Part shown: piece after piece, positions 44,467-54,008 of the stretch
How the letters are laid out: each line of letters starts with the position of its first letter
How positions within the stretch are numbered: the stretch's first letter is position 1
NCBI GenBank assembly: GCA_963791625.1
Contig: CAWBTA010000006.1
Span: forward strand, 1,984,001 to 2,048,000
DNA from: JANMCE01 sp963791625
GTDB taxonomy: Bacteria > Actinomycetota > Acidimicrobiia > Acidimicrobiales > Ilumatobacteraceae
Direction: 5' to 3'
Length of the DNA: 64,000 nucleotides
Position numbers and translations under genes: made by a program
Notes under the pieces: generated by a model
Told to the model about the DNA's origin: nothing
Seen by the model: the letters and a program-made list of their open reading frames with translations, nothing else
The model's database searches: none

Positions 44467-47130
44467 GTGACGAGTGAACCAAGCCGACTTCATCGGCGAT
44501 CCCTCGGCTTTCGCCTGTTCGCCCTCATCCTCGTACCGGTGATCTTTGCATCGGGTCTGCTCCTCGATCGACTGAACCGTGGCTTCGCCCAGACCAAACG
44601 GGTCCAGCAGCTCGACATGCTTACCCGGGAGACGCTCACCGGCGGTCGACTACAGGCGTTGCTTGATCTCGAGCGCGGCAGCGTGCTCGGCATCGTACGA
44701 GGCCGATCGCTGCCGACCGGGCTCGACGGCCTGAAGGATTTGATCGGCATCGACATTTCCGCAGCCCAGATCGAACTCAACCAACTCGTGCTTGGTGCAA
44801 CTGCTGCGTATCTGGAGGTTGCGACACCCAGCGACGAGTTCACCTTTCTTGTCAACGAACGAAACAGCCTCGTGGCTGGCGACTCCACCGCCGGTGGAAG
44901 CGATGTCGAAAGAACCTACGGCGCCCTGATCAATCTGCTCGGCAAGCGACAGGATGCTTTGAACGCCGAGATTCTGAGCCTTTCCACCGCAGGAGTCGGA
45001 GACGAACAGGAGACGGAAGCTCTTCGCGATCGCCTGCTCGATGCGCAGGCCTTCAATGCACTCGTCACTTCGGTCGGTGACCAGAGCTATTTGCTCGTGC
45101 AATTCCTCAACGACCCCACCAGCTTCACCGATACCACCAAACTCGAATACGCCAACGCCGTCCTGGCCGAACGGCAAGCCGCCAAGCATCTGACATCAAG
45201 CGCGGAGGTGCAGAGTGTGGTGATCATGGATCGCTCCGAGTCCGCCCAGGAGTGGAGGAACGCTCAGGCCCTTGCGCTGACCAAGTTCGGTCTGTCCGTC
45301 GAACCCGCGCCGGACCTCAACATCATCGAGAGCGCCAGGCTGGTGGGCAACGTCGGTCTGGCTGCGACGCACTGGCTCAAGGACGCGACGCCGGTCTTCG
45401 CCGATCTGTCCCGGACCGTATCCGAATCGGTCAATGCTCTCAACACCAAGAGCCGCGCCCAGAGCCATAGGGATCTGCTCCTCGCCGGAGCTGCAGGAGC
45501 CGCTGCGCTTTTGTGGGTCACCGTTATCTCGTTCTCACTGATTCGGCCGCTGCGAAAGCTCACCAGGCGCGCGGCACACATCCGCGACGGCGAATTCAAC
45601 GCCCCACCGATCGGTGCGATCGGTCCGAGGGAGATTGCGGTACTCGCCACGACTTTCGATCAGCTCAGCAGCAACCTGCAGCTGGTCGCCCGTCAAACCG
45701 AGGCACTCGGCGCCGGTCGTCTCCAGGATGATGTACTGCGTCAGCCCCTGCCGGGAAGCTTCGGCGCGAGTATGCAACGCTCCATCGAACAGTCAGCCGC
45801 GATGACCGAACGCCTCGCCCATCAGGCGCGGCGTGACGCCATGACCGGACTCCCAAACCGCGTGGCGGCGCTCGAGCGACTACAGGAGGCAATCGATCGT
45901 TCGGCCCGCTCGAACCAGTCAGTTGCGTTGCTGTTCTGCGATCTTGACGGCTTCAAGGTCGTCAACGACACCTATGGCCACGCGGTAGGCGACGCGGTCT
46001 TGAAGGAGATTGCCACCCGGCTTTCCGGTCAATGCCGTGGTGCTGAGATGGTGGCTCGCCTCGGTGGCGACGAGTTCGTGGTGATCGCCGAAGGCATCGA
46101 CAACGTGACCGATGCAGCAACATTCGGCCAACGGTTGATTGCGGCCGTCGAGCAGCCCATCCACATGGAGGACGCCCGCTTCCACCTGTCGTGCAGCGTT
46201 GGCATCACGATGAGCGACCCCGACGCGACGCCCACGTCGTTGCTGGGCCAGGCCGACTTCGCGGTCTATGAGGCCAAGCGCGCCGGCAAGGCTCGGGTGA
46301 TGTGCTTCGACTCATCGATGCAGGCATCGGTGGACAATCGATTCAAGCTCGAAGGCGAACTTCGTCAAGCGTTGGCGGAAAGCCAATTCGAGCTGCACAT
46401 CCAGCCAATCGTCGGTGCCGACTCGCTGACGATCGAATCGGCCGAAGCTCTGCTGCGTTGGAACCGTCCGGGCCACGGCCTGGTTGCTCCGGGTGAATTC
46501 ATCACCGTGGCGGAGGAAAGCTGGCTCATCGTCGACATCGGCAAGTTCGTCATCACCGAGGCCTGCCGTCTGCTGTCTGCGTGGAGAAGCGCTGGGATCG
46601 AAATTCCCCTTGCCGTCAACGTCGCAGGCCGACACCTGGTGGATGGCGATCTCGTTGGCGACGTAAAGCGTGCACTCATTGCGCACGGCACACCGGCCCA
46701 TCTGCTCAGCATCGAGTTGACCGAGTCCCAGCTCGTCGCCGATCTTCCCCGTGGCGCAGCCGTACTGACGACACTGCGCGCGCTTGGTGTGCGGGTGGCG
46801 CTCGATGACTTCGGTGCCGGCTACTCGTCACTCACCTATCTGCGGCAACTGCCGATCGACACCATGAAAATCGACCGCAGTTTCGTGTCGGAACTCCCGA
46901 GCAACAGCCAGTCGGGCTCCATCGTGGCGAGCCTCCAGCAACTGGCGCAAAGCCTCCACCTCGATGTCGTCGCAGAGGGCGTGGAGACGGCTGAGCAGGC
47001 TCGCTTCCTGGTGGACCTCGGGTGCACGCGACTCCAGGGCTTCCACTTTGCCCGACCAATGCCCGCCGGCGATTTCGGCGCGTGGGTCGCCCACGATCTA
47101 GACCGCTCTCACCTCGAGCAGGCTGGCTGA
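44467..47130 (+). CDS. Membrane GGDEF-EAL protein (c-di-GMP turnover)
   Basis: 887 aa from a GTG at 44467. TM1 is near residues 14-32 ('FRLFALILVPVIFASGLLLD'). A periplasmic helical sensor of about 300 residues follows, TM2 (LLLAGAAGAAALLWVTVISF), then a HAMP-like linker. The GGDEF domain has an intact RLGGDEFVV, and the EAL domain has ESAEALLRW, DDFGAGYSSL, KIDRSFV and AEGVET, so both active sites look competent. It probably senses an external signal and makes or degrades c-di-GMP. The 3' end overlaps the convergent phosphotransferase gene by 33 bp. Confidence 0.92.
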   Translation: MTSEPSRLHRRSLGFRLFALILVPVIFASGLLLDRLNRGFAQTKRVQQLDMLTRETLTGGRLQALLDLERGSVLGIVRGRSLPTGLDGLKDLIGIDISAAQIELNQLVLGATAAYLEVATPSDEFTFLVNERNSLVAGDSTAGGSDVERTYGALINLLGKRQDALNAEILSLSTAGVGDEQETEALRDRLLDAQAFNALVTSVGDQSYLLVQFLNDPTSFTDTTKLEYANAVLAERQAAKHLTSSAEVQSVVIMDRSESAQEWRNAQALALTKFGLSVEPAPDLNIIESARLVGNVGLAATHWLKDATPVFADLSRTVSESVNALNTKSRAQSHRDLLLAGAAGAAALLWVTVISFSLIRPLRKLTRRAAHIRDGEFNAPPIGAIGPREIAVLATTFDQLSSNLQLVARQTEALGAGRLQDDVLRQPLPGSFGASMQRSIEQSAAMTERLAHQARRDAMTGLPNRVAALERLQEAIDRSARSNQSVALLFCDLDGFKVVNDTYGHAVGDAVLKEIATRLSGQCRGAEMVARLGGDEFVVIAEGIDNVTDAATFGQRLIAAVEQPIHMEDARFHLSCSVGITMSDPDATPTSLLGQADFAVYEAKRAGKARVMCFDSSMQASVDNRFKLEGELRQALAESQFELHIQPIVGADSLTIESAEALLRWNRPGHGLVAPGEFITVAEESWLIVDIGKFVITEACRLLSAWRSAGIEIPLAVNVAGRHLVDGDLVGDVKRALIAHGTPAHLLSIELTESQLVADLPRGAAVLTTLRALGVRVALDDFGAGYSSLTYLRQLPIDTMKIDRSFVSELPSNSQSGSIVASLQQLAQSLHLDVVAEGVETAEQARFLVDLGCTRLQGFHFARPMPAGDFGAWVAHDLDRSHLEQAG

Positions 47131-47913
47131 ACCCCACGCCAGCGCGGCGCGTTGTCGAGGAGAAGCGCCCTCGCTCAGACGGGCAACCGCCTCGGCTGCC
47201 TGCCACTTTTTGAACGTCAGTGGCTCGATGGGAACAAGCTTCCCCACCCGTTCAGCGTACGCGTCGGCGAGCACCTTGAGGGTGGAGATATCAGCCCCGA
47301 CAAGGTGAGCGGGGCAGCGGCCGTGGTCGGGAATGAGAAGTTGTATAGTCCGCGCCACATCAGCGAGCAAGTCTCCGCATGACGCATCGAACCAGTCAAC
47401 GAGCACGGCACCGCTCTTGGCCAGAATGATGTTTCCGGGGTGCAGGTCACCGTGGCACAGCCGAGATGGGCCGTTGGCGACGGGAAGAAGACTGAGGGCA
47501 GCGTCGGCCGAGGTGTGAAGTGACTCGGTGGCACGGCGGATTTTTGCCGACAACCGGTCGCCCTGACGCGGCAGCGATACCGGCGGCACCAGTTCCGCCA
47601 GTTCGACCTGCACGTTTGCCAGCAGTGCTCCGCAAGGCGCGCTCTGATCGGGGTGGCGCACCACGTGGTCCCACATCGATGGTCCGACCACGCGCTCGTA
47701 AATCGCAGCGGCCCGACCTTGTATCTGTTCGATACCGAGGAAGCGTGGTGCCGGTGCTCCTACGCTCGAAACGGCTGCTGCGTAGCGCGCTTCGGCATGA
47801 ATCCAGTGGTCAGGGGTGTTGGAATCGGGCACCTTGGCGACCGCTCCGCGTCCCCACGCGTAGATGCGGGAGCGACTACCCCGAGCAATAAGTTCCCCCA
47901 GACCGATAGCCAC
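47098..47913 (-). CDS. Aminoglycoside-phosphotransferase-family kinase
   Basis: 271 aa. The APH/choline-kinase signature SRLCHGDLHPGNIILA holds the catalytic Asp, and VLVDWFDASCGD the metal-binding Asp. The N-lobe has the ATP Lys in AVAKVPDSN. Small-molecule kinase; the substrate could be an aminoglycoside, a sugar or a polyol. It lies 63 bp downstream of the polyol ABC ATPase gene on the same strand, so a role in that pathway is conceivable but not shown. Confidence 0.78.
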   Translation of the reverse strand: MAIGLGELIARGSRSRIYAWGRGAVAKVPDSNTPDHWIHAEARYAAAVSSVGAPAPRFLGIEQIQGRAAAIYERVVGPSMWDHVVRHPDQSAPCGALLANVQVELAELVPPVSLPRQGDRLSAKIRRATESLHTSADAALSLLPVANGPSRLCHGDLHPGNIILAKSGAVLVDWFDASCGDLLADVARTIQLLIPDHGRCPAHLVGADISTLKVLADAYAERVGKLVPIEPLTFKKWQAAEAVARLSEGASPRQRAALAWGSASLLEVRAV

Positions 47914-47976
47914 GTGCAGATCCCCCTGACGACGTTTCGGTGCACGAACAGCGTAGCTGGGTTGCGCTGGCCGGGG

Positions 47977-49071
47977 CTACGTCAGGAGCCTTGCGTTACT
48001 TGAGCCCGCCCGAAGTCCGTTGGCGTCAAAGAGGTGCACTGTCCCGTTGATCTGCACACCGACATCGTCGCCGGGACGACCTGAGAACGGCACGGGCATC
48101 TTGGAGACGAGGGCCAGACTCTCACCGCCATGCTCCAGGGCCAAGTGCACAAACACTTCGGAGCCAAGATCCTCAACAGTGCGGATGCGGGCCCGGAGCG
48201 GGCCGTCACCGATCTGAAGCGCCTCCGGACGAAACCCCACCGAGACTGCTCCGACCAACCCGGATAGCGCGGCCTCCCCGGCCGGATCGAACCCGATCGC
48301 CGATGTACCCAAGTGAAGAGGCCGCTCGGATCCAACGGGCACCAGGTTCATCGCGGGTGATCCAATGAAACCAGCCACGAAGATGTTGGCCGGCGCGTGG
48401 TAGAGCACGCCTGGCGCATCACACTGCTGCAGGAAGCCGTCCTTCAGCACGGCGACACGGTCCCCCATCGTCATGGCCTCGACCTGATCGTGGGTGACGT
48501 ACACGGTCGTGACCGCGAGGCGAGATTGCAGTTCGGCCAATTCGGTTCGGGTCTGCACGCGCAACTTGGCATCAAGGTTCGACAACGGTTCATCCATGAG
48601 AAACACGGCGGGGCGACGCACGATGGCTCGACCCATGGCAACGCGCTGACGCTGGCCTCCGGATAGGTTCTTGGGCTTGCGATCGAGATACGGCTCAAGG
48701 TCAAGTACCCGGGCTGCTTCCTGCACCTGCTTGATCCGCTCCTCTTTGGGAACACCGGCTTGCTTGAGCGCGAAGCCCATGTTTTCGGCCACCGTGAGGT
48801 TTGGGTACAGCGCGTAGTTCTGGAACACCATGGCGATATCGCGATCACGCGGACGGGTACTGCTGACATCTTTGTCACCGATGTAAATGGCGCCACCGTC
48901 GAGCGGTTCCAGCCCGGCCAGCATGCGAAGCGCCGTGGACTTTCCCGATCCGGAGGGACCGACCAGTACCAGCAGTTCGCCGTCACCGATCTCGAGGTCG
49001 AGCGCGTTCACGGCCGGGCTCGTCGTGCCCGGGTACATGCGCATGGCCTTTTCGAAACGTACTGAGGTCAT
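47977..49071 (-). CDS. ABC sugar/polyol transporter ATPase (MalK/UgpC/SmoK type)
   Basis: 364 aa. Walker A GPSGSGKST, Q-loop VFQNYALYPN, signature NLSGGQRQRVAMGRAI, Walker B VFLMDEPLSNLD and switch VYVTHDQ are followed by a C-terminal OB/TOBE regulatory domain (VGFRPEALQIG, SGRPGDDVGVQIN). Such ATPases energise CUT1 importers. Third of four transporter components on this strand, 8 bp from the upstream permease gene. Confidence 0.93.
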   Translation of the reverse strand: MTSVRFEKAMRMYPGTTSPAVNALDLEIGDGELLVLVGPSGSGKSTALRMLAGLEPLDGGAIYIGDKDVSSTRPRDRDIAMVFQNYALYPNLTVAENMGFALKQAGVPKEERIKQVQEAARVLDLEPYLDRKPKNLSGGQRQRVAMGRAIVRRPAVFLMDEPLSNLDAKLRVQTRTELAELQSRLAVTTVYVTHDQVEAMTMGDRVAVLKDGFLQQCDAPGVLYHAPANIFVAGFIGSPAMNLVPVGSERPLHLGTSAIGFDPAGEAALSGLVGAVSVGFRPEALQIGDGPLRARIRTVEDLGSEVFVHLALEHGGESLALVSKMPVPFSGRPGDDVGVQINGTVHLFDANGLRAGSSNARLLT

Positions 49072-49079
49072 CGAGATCC

Positions 49080-49928
49080 TTACTTGATGGCACCCATGGC
49101 GAGGCCACGGATCATTCGTTTTTGAGCAATCCAGCCGGCGGCCACGACCGGAATACTGGCGAGCACCGATGCCGCGGAAAGCTTGGCCAAGAAGTTGCCG
49201 CGGGTGCTGATGGTGGTGGTCACCCAGATAGGTACGGTCGCACCGGACACGGGGTTGAGCTGCACGGCAAAGAAGTACTCGTTCCAGGCAAAGATGACGC
49301 AGAGCAATGCTGTGGCCGCTATGCCCGGAGCCGCCATGGGCAAGATGATCGAGGTCAACTGGCCTCGCAGGCTCGCGCCATCGATCTCGGCTGCTTCGAT
49401 GAGTTCACGGGGAACCTCGGAGAAGAACGATCGCAACATCCACACCGCGAGGGGCAGGTTCATGCCCGTGTAAAGAATGACCAACACCAGCCGGGTGTTC
49501 AGCAGATGGAACTGTTTCGCCAAGATCCAGAGCGGCAGGATGGACGCAACCAGCGGCAAGAACTTGGTGGAGATGAAGAAGAACAGCACGTCGCGCCATT
49601 TCGGAACCGGGCGTATGGCCAGCGTGTACGCCGCAGGGATGGCGAGGAGCAAGACAATGATCGTCGAGCTGACCACGATCAATGCTGAGTTCGAAAATGC
49701 CTGCCCAAACGACAGCAGACCGCTTGTGCTCTTGGTCACTTCGCGGTAGCGATCAAGAGTGGGCGTGAAGGCAATCTTGGGGCTGGTGGCGGCTTCCTGC
49801 TCGGTCTTGAATGAGCTGAGCACCATCCAGGCAACGGGGAAGAAGAACAGCCCGCCCAGTACCCAGGCCATCAGTCCGAAGACTCCGTTCACCCAACGCT
49901 TTTCACCTACGGCACGTTCCTTGGTCAT
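49080..49928 (-). CDS. ABC sugar/polyol transporter permease (MalG/SmoG type)
   Basis: 282 aa from the ATG at 49928, which overlaps the stop of the preceding permease gene (ATGA). Six hydrophobic helices are visible, beginning 'VNGVFGLMAWVLGGLFFFPV'. The EAA loop is EAAEIDGASLRGQLTSIILP, the site that contacts the ATPase. It is the second permease of a CUT1 system. Confidence 0.92.
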   Translation of the reverse strand: MTKERAVGEKRWVNGVFGLMAWVLGGLFFFPVAWMVLSSFKTEQEAATSPKIAFTPTLDRYREVTKSTSGLLSFGQAFSNSALIVVSSTIIVLLLAIPAAYTLAIRPVPKWRDVLFFFISTKFLPLVASILPLWILAKQFHLLNTRLVLVILYTGMNLPLAVWMLRSFFSEVPRELIEAAEIDGASLRGQLTSIILPMAAPGIAATALLCVIFAWNEYFFAVQLNPVSGATVPIWVTTTISTRGNFLAKLSAASVLASIPVVAAGWIAQKRMIRGLAMGAIK

Positions 49929-50833
49929 GCGATGTCCTCCCCTTTCAACAGGCCGGAGAGCACCCGGAGTGAAACCGTGGCGATGACGATGGAGAAGATC
50001 ACGACCACGATGCTGTACGCCGATGCTGCGCCGAAGCGCCAACCGCCACCGATCGACTCTTGGAACACATAATACGGCACGTTGGTTGAGCCTGGTCCGC
50101 CGCCGGTCATCACCGCGATGTGGTCGAACACCTGGATCAGGTAGATCGTGCCGAGCAGAATGCCCAGCTCCATGTACGGCCGCAGGTGCGACAGCGTGAG
50201 CTGGCGGAAGATCGCAAACGGGGTGGCGCCATCCATCTTGGCGGCCTCCAACACGTCGGAAGGTTGGCCCTGCAGTCCGGCCAACATGATGAGCATCATG
50301 AACGGCGTCCATTGCCAGATGAGCGTCGCAACAATCGCCCAGGTGGGATAGCGCGAGACGAACTCGATAGGCGTACCGCCGAAGAGTTTGAGCAGCCAGT
50401 TGATGACGCCGTAGATGCTGTTGAACATCTGGTTCTTCCAGACGAGCCCGGCCACGACCGGCATCATGAGGAACGGCGTGATGAGCAGCGTGCGGATGAA
50501 GCCCTGGCCGAAGAACTTCCGGTCGAGCAACAGCGCAAAGAGCGAACCGAGGATGAGGGAGCCGAGTACGGCTGCCACCGTCATCATCACGGTGATGCCT
50601 GCCGCTTCACGAAAGAAGCGATCACCTATGAGGTCTTTGAAGTTGGTGAGGCCGACGAACTTACGCGGGCGGGGTGGAACGATTTTCCAGTTGGTGAGGC
50701 TGTACCAAATACTCATCAGGAAGGGGATCTGCGTGAGCAGCACCGTGAAGATGAGGGCCGGCAGCAGCGGAAGCCGCCGACGCCATGAGTTGTTGACCTG
50801 CTGTCCGACAGCTGCCGAACTCTTCGAACTCAT
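49925..50833 (-). CDS. ABC sugar/polyol transporter permease (MalF/SmoF type)
   Basis: 302 aa. Helices start at 'LLPALIFTVLLTQIPFLMSI', with a FVGLTNFKDLI periplasmic loop typical of this family. The EAA motif is EAAKMDGATPFAIFRQLTLS. The stop overlaps the second permease's ATG. The partner substrate-binding protein gene is 67 bp upstream. Confidence 0.92.
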   Translation of the reverse strand: MSSKSSAAVGQQVNNSWRRRLPLLPALIFTVLLTQIPFLMSIWYSLTNWKIVPPRPRKFVGLTNFKDLIGDRFFREAAGITVMMTVAAVLGSLILGSLFALLLDRKFFGQGFIRTLLITPFLMMPVVAGLVWKNQMFNSIYGVINWLLKLFGGTPIEFVSRYPTWAIVATLIWQWTPFMMLIMLAGLQGQPSDVLEAAKMDGATPFAIFRQLTLSHLRPYMELGILLGTIYLIQVFDHIAVMTGGGPGSTNVPYYVFQESIGGGWRFGAASAYSIVVVIFSIVIATVSLRVLSGLLKGEDIA

Positions 50834-50900
50834 GACGTCGACGATTACCTTCCTAAGGGAGAAACACGATCCGGGAGAAGATCATCTCCCCTCTGAAGTC

Positions 50901-52388
50901 TTACTTGATTGCTTTGGTGGCAATGTCCTGGCAGTTCTTCAAAGCGGTATCGATGTCGGTCTTGCCGGCCATCACGCTGGAGAACTGCTCGGTGCACTTG
51001 TTGCCAACGTCCTGGAACTCGGGGACGCCGACGAACTGCACGCCCGGCAAGCCGGGACGCTTGGTGGTGCCGGGGTTGTCGATCGGCGCAGCCTTCATGG
51101 CGTCGAGCGTCGGCTGAGCGAAGGCAGCAGCTGCGGCCTTGTACTCGGGGATCTCATAGGTGGAGACACGAGTTCCCGGCGGGATGGATGCCCAGCCGCC
51201 CTTGGTCATGGTGCCAGCAGCCTTGATGTAGTCCTGGCCTGTGGCGAACGACAGGAACTGCCAGGCGTTGTCCGGCTTGGTGTTCGACTTCGGGATGGCC
51301 AGCGACCATGCCCACAGCCAGCCCGATGCCTTGGTCTTGTTGACCGGGGCGAGGGCGAAACCGTTCTTGCCCTTCACCGGGCTGTCGTTGGCCTCAAGCA
51401 GACCAGCAGCAACGGTGGCGTCGTACCACATGGCAACTTTGCCGTCCTTGTACTGCGACAGGCACTCGTTGAAGCTGGAGTTGGCGGCATCCTTCTCGCC
51501 GGCGTCCTTCACCAGACCGGTGTAGAACTGCAACGCCTCTTTGAACTCGGGCTGATCAATCATGGCCTTGTCGATGGAACCATCGGCCTTGGCCGACCAC
51601 CACGTGCCGCCGTAGGTGTTGAGCACCGTGGTGAACGCGGCGCCCAAGTCACCCCAGCCCGGCTTACCGCGAAGGCAGATGCCAGCAACGTCGGGCTTGT
51701 TGACCTTCTTCGCGATGTCGGCCAGTTCGGCCCAGGTCGGGGCGGCGGGCATCTTGACGCCGGCAGCCTCGACCAGGTCCTTGCGGTACATCACGAACGA
51801 TGACTCGGCGTAGAACGGCGCAGCGTAGAGCTTGCCATCGGCCGAAAGACCGTTCTTCACCGACGGGATAATGTCGTCCAGCTTGTACGACGCATCCTTG
51901 GTGGCGAACGGGGTGAGGTCCTGGATGAAGCCGCTCTTACCGAACTGCGGGGCCTCGTACATACCGATCATGACGGCGTCGAACTGCTTGCCGCCTGCGG
52001 CAACGTCACGAGTGGTCACCTGGCGAAGTTCACCTTCGGGCAGCAGGGTGAAGTTGACCTTGATGCCGGTCTTCTTGGTGAACAGCTCGGGCGTGAGCTC
52101 GGCAATGTCCTTCATCTGCGGGTTGTCAACGATAGCGACGTTGATCTCGCCACCGGCGGGTGCCGCGGCGGGAGCAGCGGTGGTGTCGGCCGGCTTCGCG
52201 GTCGTCGCTGCAGCCGGGGCCGCGGTGGTGGCTGCGGCCGGGGCCGCAGTCGTTGCGGCCGGTGCAGCTGCGGTGGTGACGGGGGTAGCCGTCTTGGAAC
52301 TTCCACAGCCCGCGGCGATAACTCCGGACACTGCGACGAACGCGATCAAGCTCGTTCGTTTACTCGCCCGACTCTGGGCACTTCTCAT
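50901..52388 (-). CDS. Extracellular solute-binding lipoprotein of the polyol ABC importer
   Basis: 495 aa. The lipoprotein signal SLIAFVAVSGVIAAGC is followed by a 50-residue low-complexity Thr/Ala/Pro linker of repeated TTAAPAA units, then a type 1 extracellular sugar-binding fold ('MKDIAELTPELFTKKTGIKV', YAAPFYAESSFVMYRKDL, KVAMWYDATVAAGLL). Sorbitol/mannitol specificity is suggested only by the divergent mannitol-dehydrogenase-family gene. The linker presumably extends the domain through the cell envelope. First gene of the transporter operon. Confidence 0.88.
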   Translation of the reverse strand: MRSAQSRASKRTSLIAFVAVSGVIAAGCGSSKTATPVTTAAAPAATTAAPAAATTAAPAAATTAKPADTTAAPAAAPAGGEINVAIVDNPQMKDIAELTPELFTKKTGIKVNFTLLPEGELRQVTTRDVAAGGKQFDAVMIGMYEAPQFGKSGFIQDLTPFATKDASYKLDDIIPSVKNGLSADGKLYAAPFYAESSFVMYRKDLVEAAGVKMPAAPTWAELADIAKKVNKPDVAGICLRGKPGWGDLGAAFTTVLNTYGGTWWSAKADGSIDKAMIDQPEFKEALQFYTGLVKDAGEKDAANSSFNECLSQYKDGKVAMWYDATVAAGLLEANDSPVKGKNGFALAPVNKTKASGWLWAWSLAIPKSNTKPDNAWQFLSFATGQDYIKAAGTMTKGGWASIPPGTRVSTYEIPEYKAAAAAFAQPTLDAMKAAPIDNPGTTKRPGLPGVQFVGVPEFQDVGNKCTEQFSSVMAGKTDIDTALKNCQDIATKAIK

Positions 52389-52491
52389 GGTGTCTCCTCT
52401 GGGTCATAAGGACACCGGAGGTGCGATTCCCCCCGGAATGCGGTCATCCTAAGTTGGCTTTGTGTTGATATTCAAGACATCCGTCACATTT

Positions 52492-52508
52492 TCCCAAGAA
52501 TATTGGGA
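52492..52508. promoter_or_regulatory. Candidate operator between the polyol transporter and dehydrogenase genes
   Basis: TCCCAA (52492-52497) and TTGGGA (52503-52508) form a perfect 6-bp inverted repeat with a 5-bp spacer. A second symmetric pair, ATATTC (52468-52473) / GAATAT (52498-52503), overlaps it. The site lies in the 158-bp divergent spacer, AT-richer than its surroundings, and could control both operons. The DeoR-type regulator encoded two genes away is the natural candidate to bind it. Confidence 0.5.
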
Positions 52509-52546
52509 TCTTGTATGTTGACTTGCCTTCGTTTAGCGTGCCGAAC

Positions 52547-53981
52547 GTGAATGCACCCGAACTTCTGAGGCTCCGAGCGTCAACCCTTGGAGCCATCGCC
52601 AGTCGCGGCGTGCCCGTCCCAAAATATGACCGCTCGCACCTGCAACCCCGGATCGCCCATATCGGCGTCGGCGGATTTCATCGCGCCCATCTTGCGCTGT
52701 ACACCCACGAGTTGGCCCAAGCCGGAAGCGACTGGGGCATCGTGGGTGTCGGTCTCTTGGCACAGGACGCGGAAATGGCCAGGGTGCTGCACGCACAGGA
52801 CGGTCTCTACACGCTCAGCGAGAAGGGCAGCGGCGAGCCGACGCCTCAGATCATCGGCTCGCTACTTCGATTCCTGCACTCCGCCGACAGTGACGAGGCG
52901 TTTCAGGAATTTGATTGCATCCGCAACGACATCGATCATTTCGCTCACCATCACTGAGGCCGGGTACACCGAACTCAGCAGTGAACAGCGCGCCGCCGGC
53001 CAGACCACGACCCTTGATCGGCTCGCGGCAGCCCTCGACGAACGGCGCGCCCGTGGCGGCGGTCCAGTCACGATTCTCAGCTGCGACAATCTGCCCGGCA
53101 ATGGCACGGTTGCCCGCCACGCCCTACTTGCTGCGGCGTCGCGCCGAAGCGACGAGCTGGCCGCATGGGTCACCGCCAACTGCACGTTTCCGAACTCGAT
53201 GGTCGACCGCATCACCCCGGCAACATCGGAAGCGGATCGGGCCTGGCTGCGAGACAACCGGGGCATCGATGACGGATGGCCGGTCGTGGCCGAACCTTTT
53301 CGCCAGTGGGTGATCGAGGATGATTTCGCGGCTGGGCGCCCGAAGTGGGAAGACGTCGGCGCTCTCTTCACCGACCGGGTGCACGACTGGGAGCTCTACA
53401 AACTGCGCATGTTGAACGCCGGGCACTCCTGCATTGCGTACCTGTCAGCCCTCGCCGACATCACCTTCGTTGACGAAGCAATGAGCAACCCCGTCGTGCG
53501 AGCGTTTCTTGTTGACCTGCTCTCCAACGAGTCGGTTCCGACGCTGACCGAGATACCCGGTCATCCGCGGGAGGACTATGTGGCCAGCGTTCTCGAACGG
53601 TTCGCCAACACCGGAGTACGCGACCAGATCTCCCGACTCTGCGAGAACGGCAGCGCCAAGTTTCCGACGTTCCTTCTTCCCACCATCATGAGCAATCTCG
53701 ATCGCGGCGGCCCCATCGTTCGCGGCACCACCGCATTGGCGGGTTGGGCCCGCTATCTCGGCGTGGTTCCCCACGAACGCCAGTCGTTCGATGCCATTCT
53801 CGACACCGCACGGCAGTACGGCGCCAAGGCACTCACCGACCCCGTTTCGTTTCTCGACTATGCCGAGGTCTTCCCGATTGAGCTTCGTGATTCGAAACGT
53901 TTCCGCGCCGCGTTCACCGCAGCGTATCAAGGCATCGAACACCACGGTCCGCTCGCAGCAATGGCGATGCCCGAGCACTAA
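52547..53981 (+). pseudogene. Mannitol/polyol dehydrogenase (long-chain MDR), one apparent frameshift
   Basis: The N-terminal half reads NAPELLRLRAS, then the NAD-binding RIAHIGVGGFHRAHLALYTH and GSDWGIVGVGLLAQDA. Removing one T from TTT (52910-52912) joins it to ASATTSIISLTITEAGYTEL and the rest: ILSCDNLPGNG, FPNSMVDRITPAT, 'VIEDDFAAGRPKWEDVGALF' and KLRMLNAGHSCIAYL, the last holding catalytic Lys, Asn and His. A full-length polyol 2-dehydrogenase (about 477 aa) results. It oxidises mannitol, arabitol or sorbitol to the ketose. Several GTG/TTG starts are possible between 52511 and 52547. Confidence 0.85.
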
Positions 53982-54008
53982 CATCCCGACTACGCGGGAG
54001 GCGAGGCC

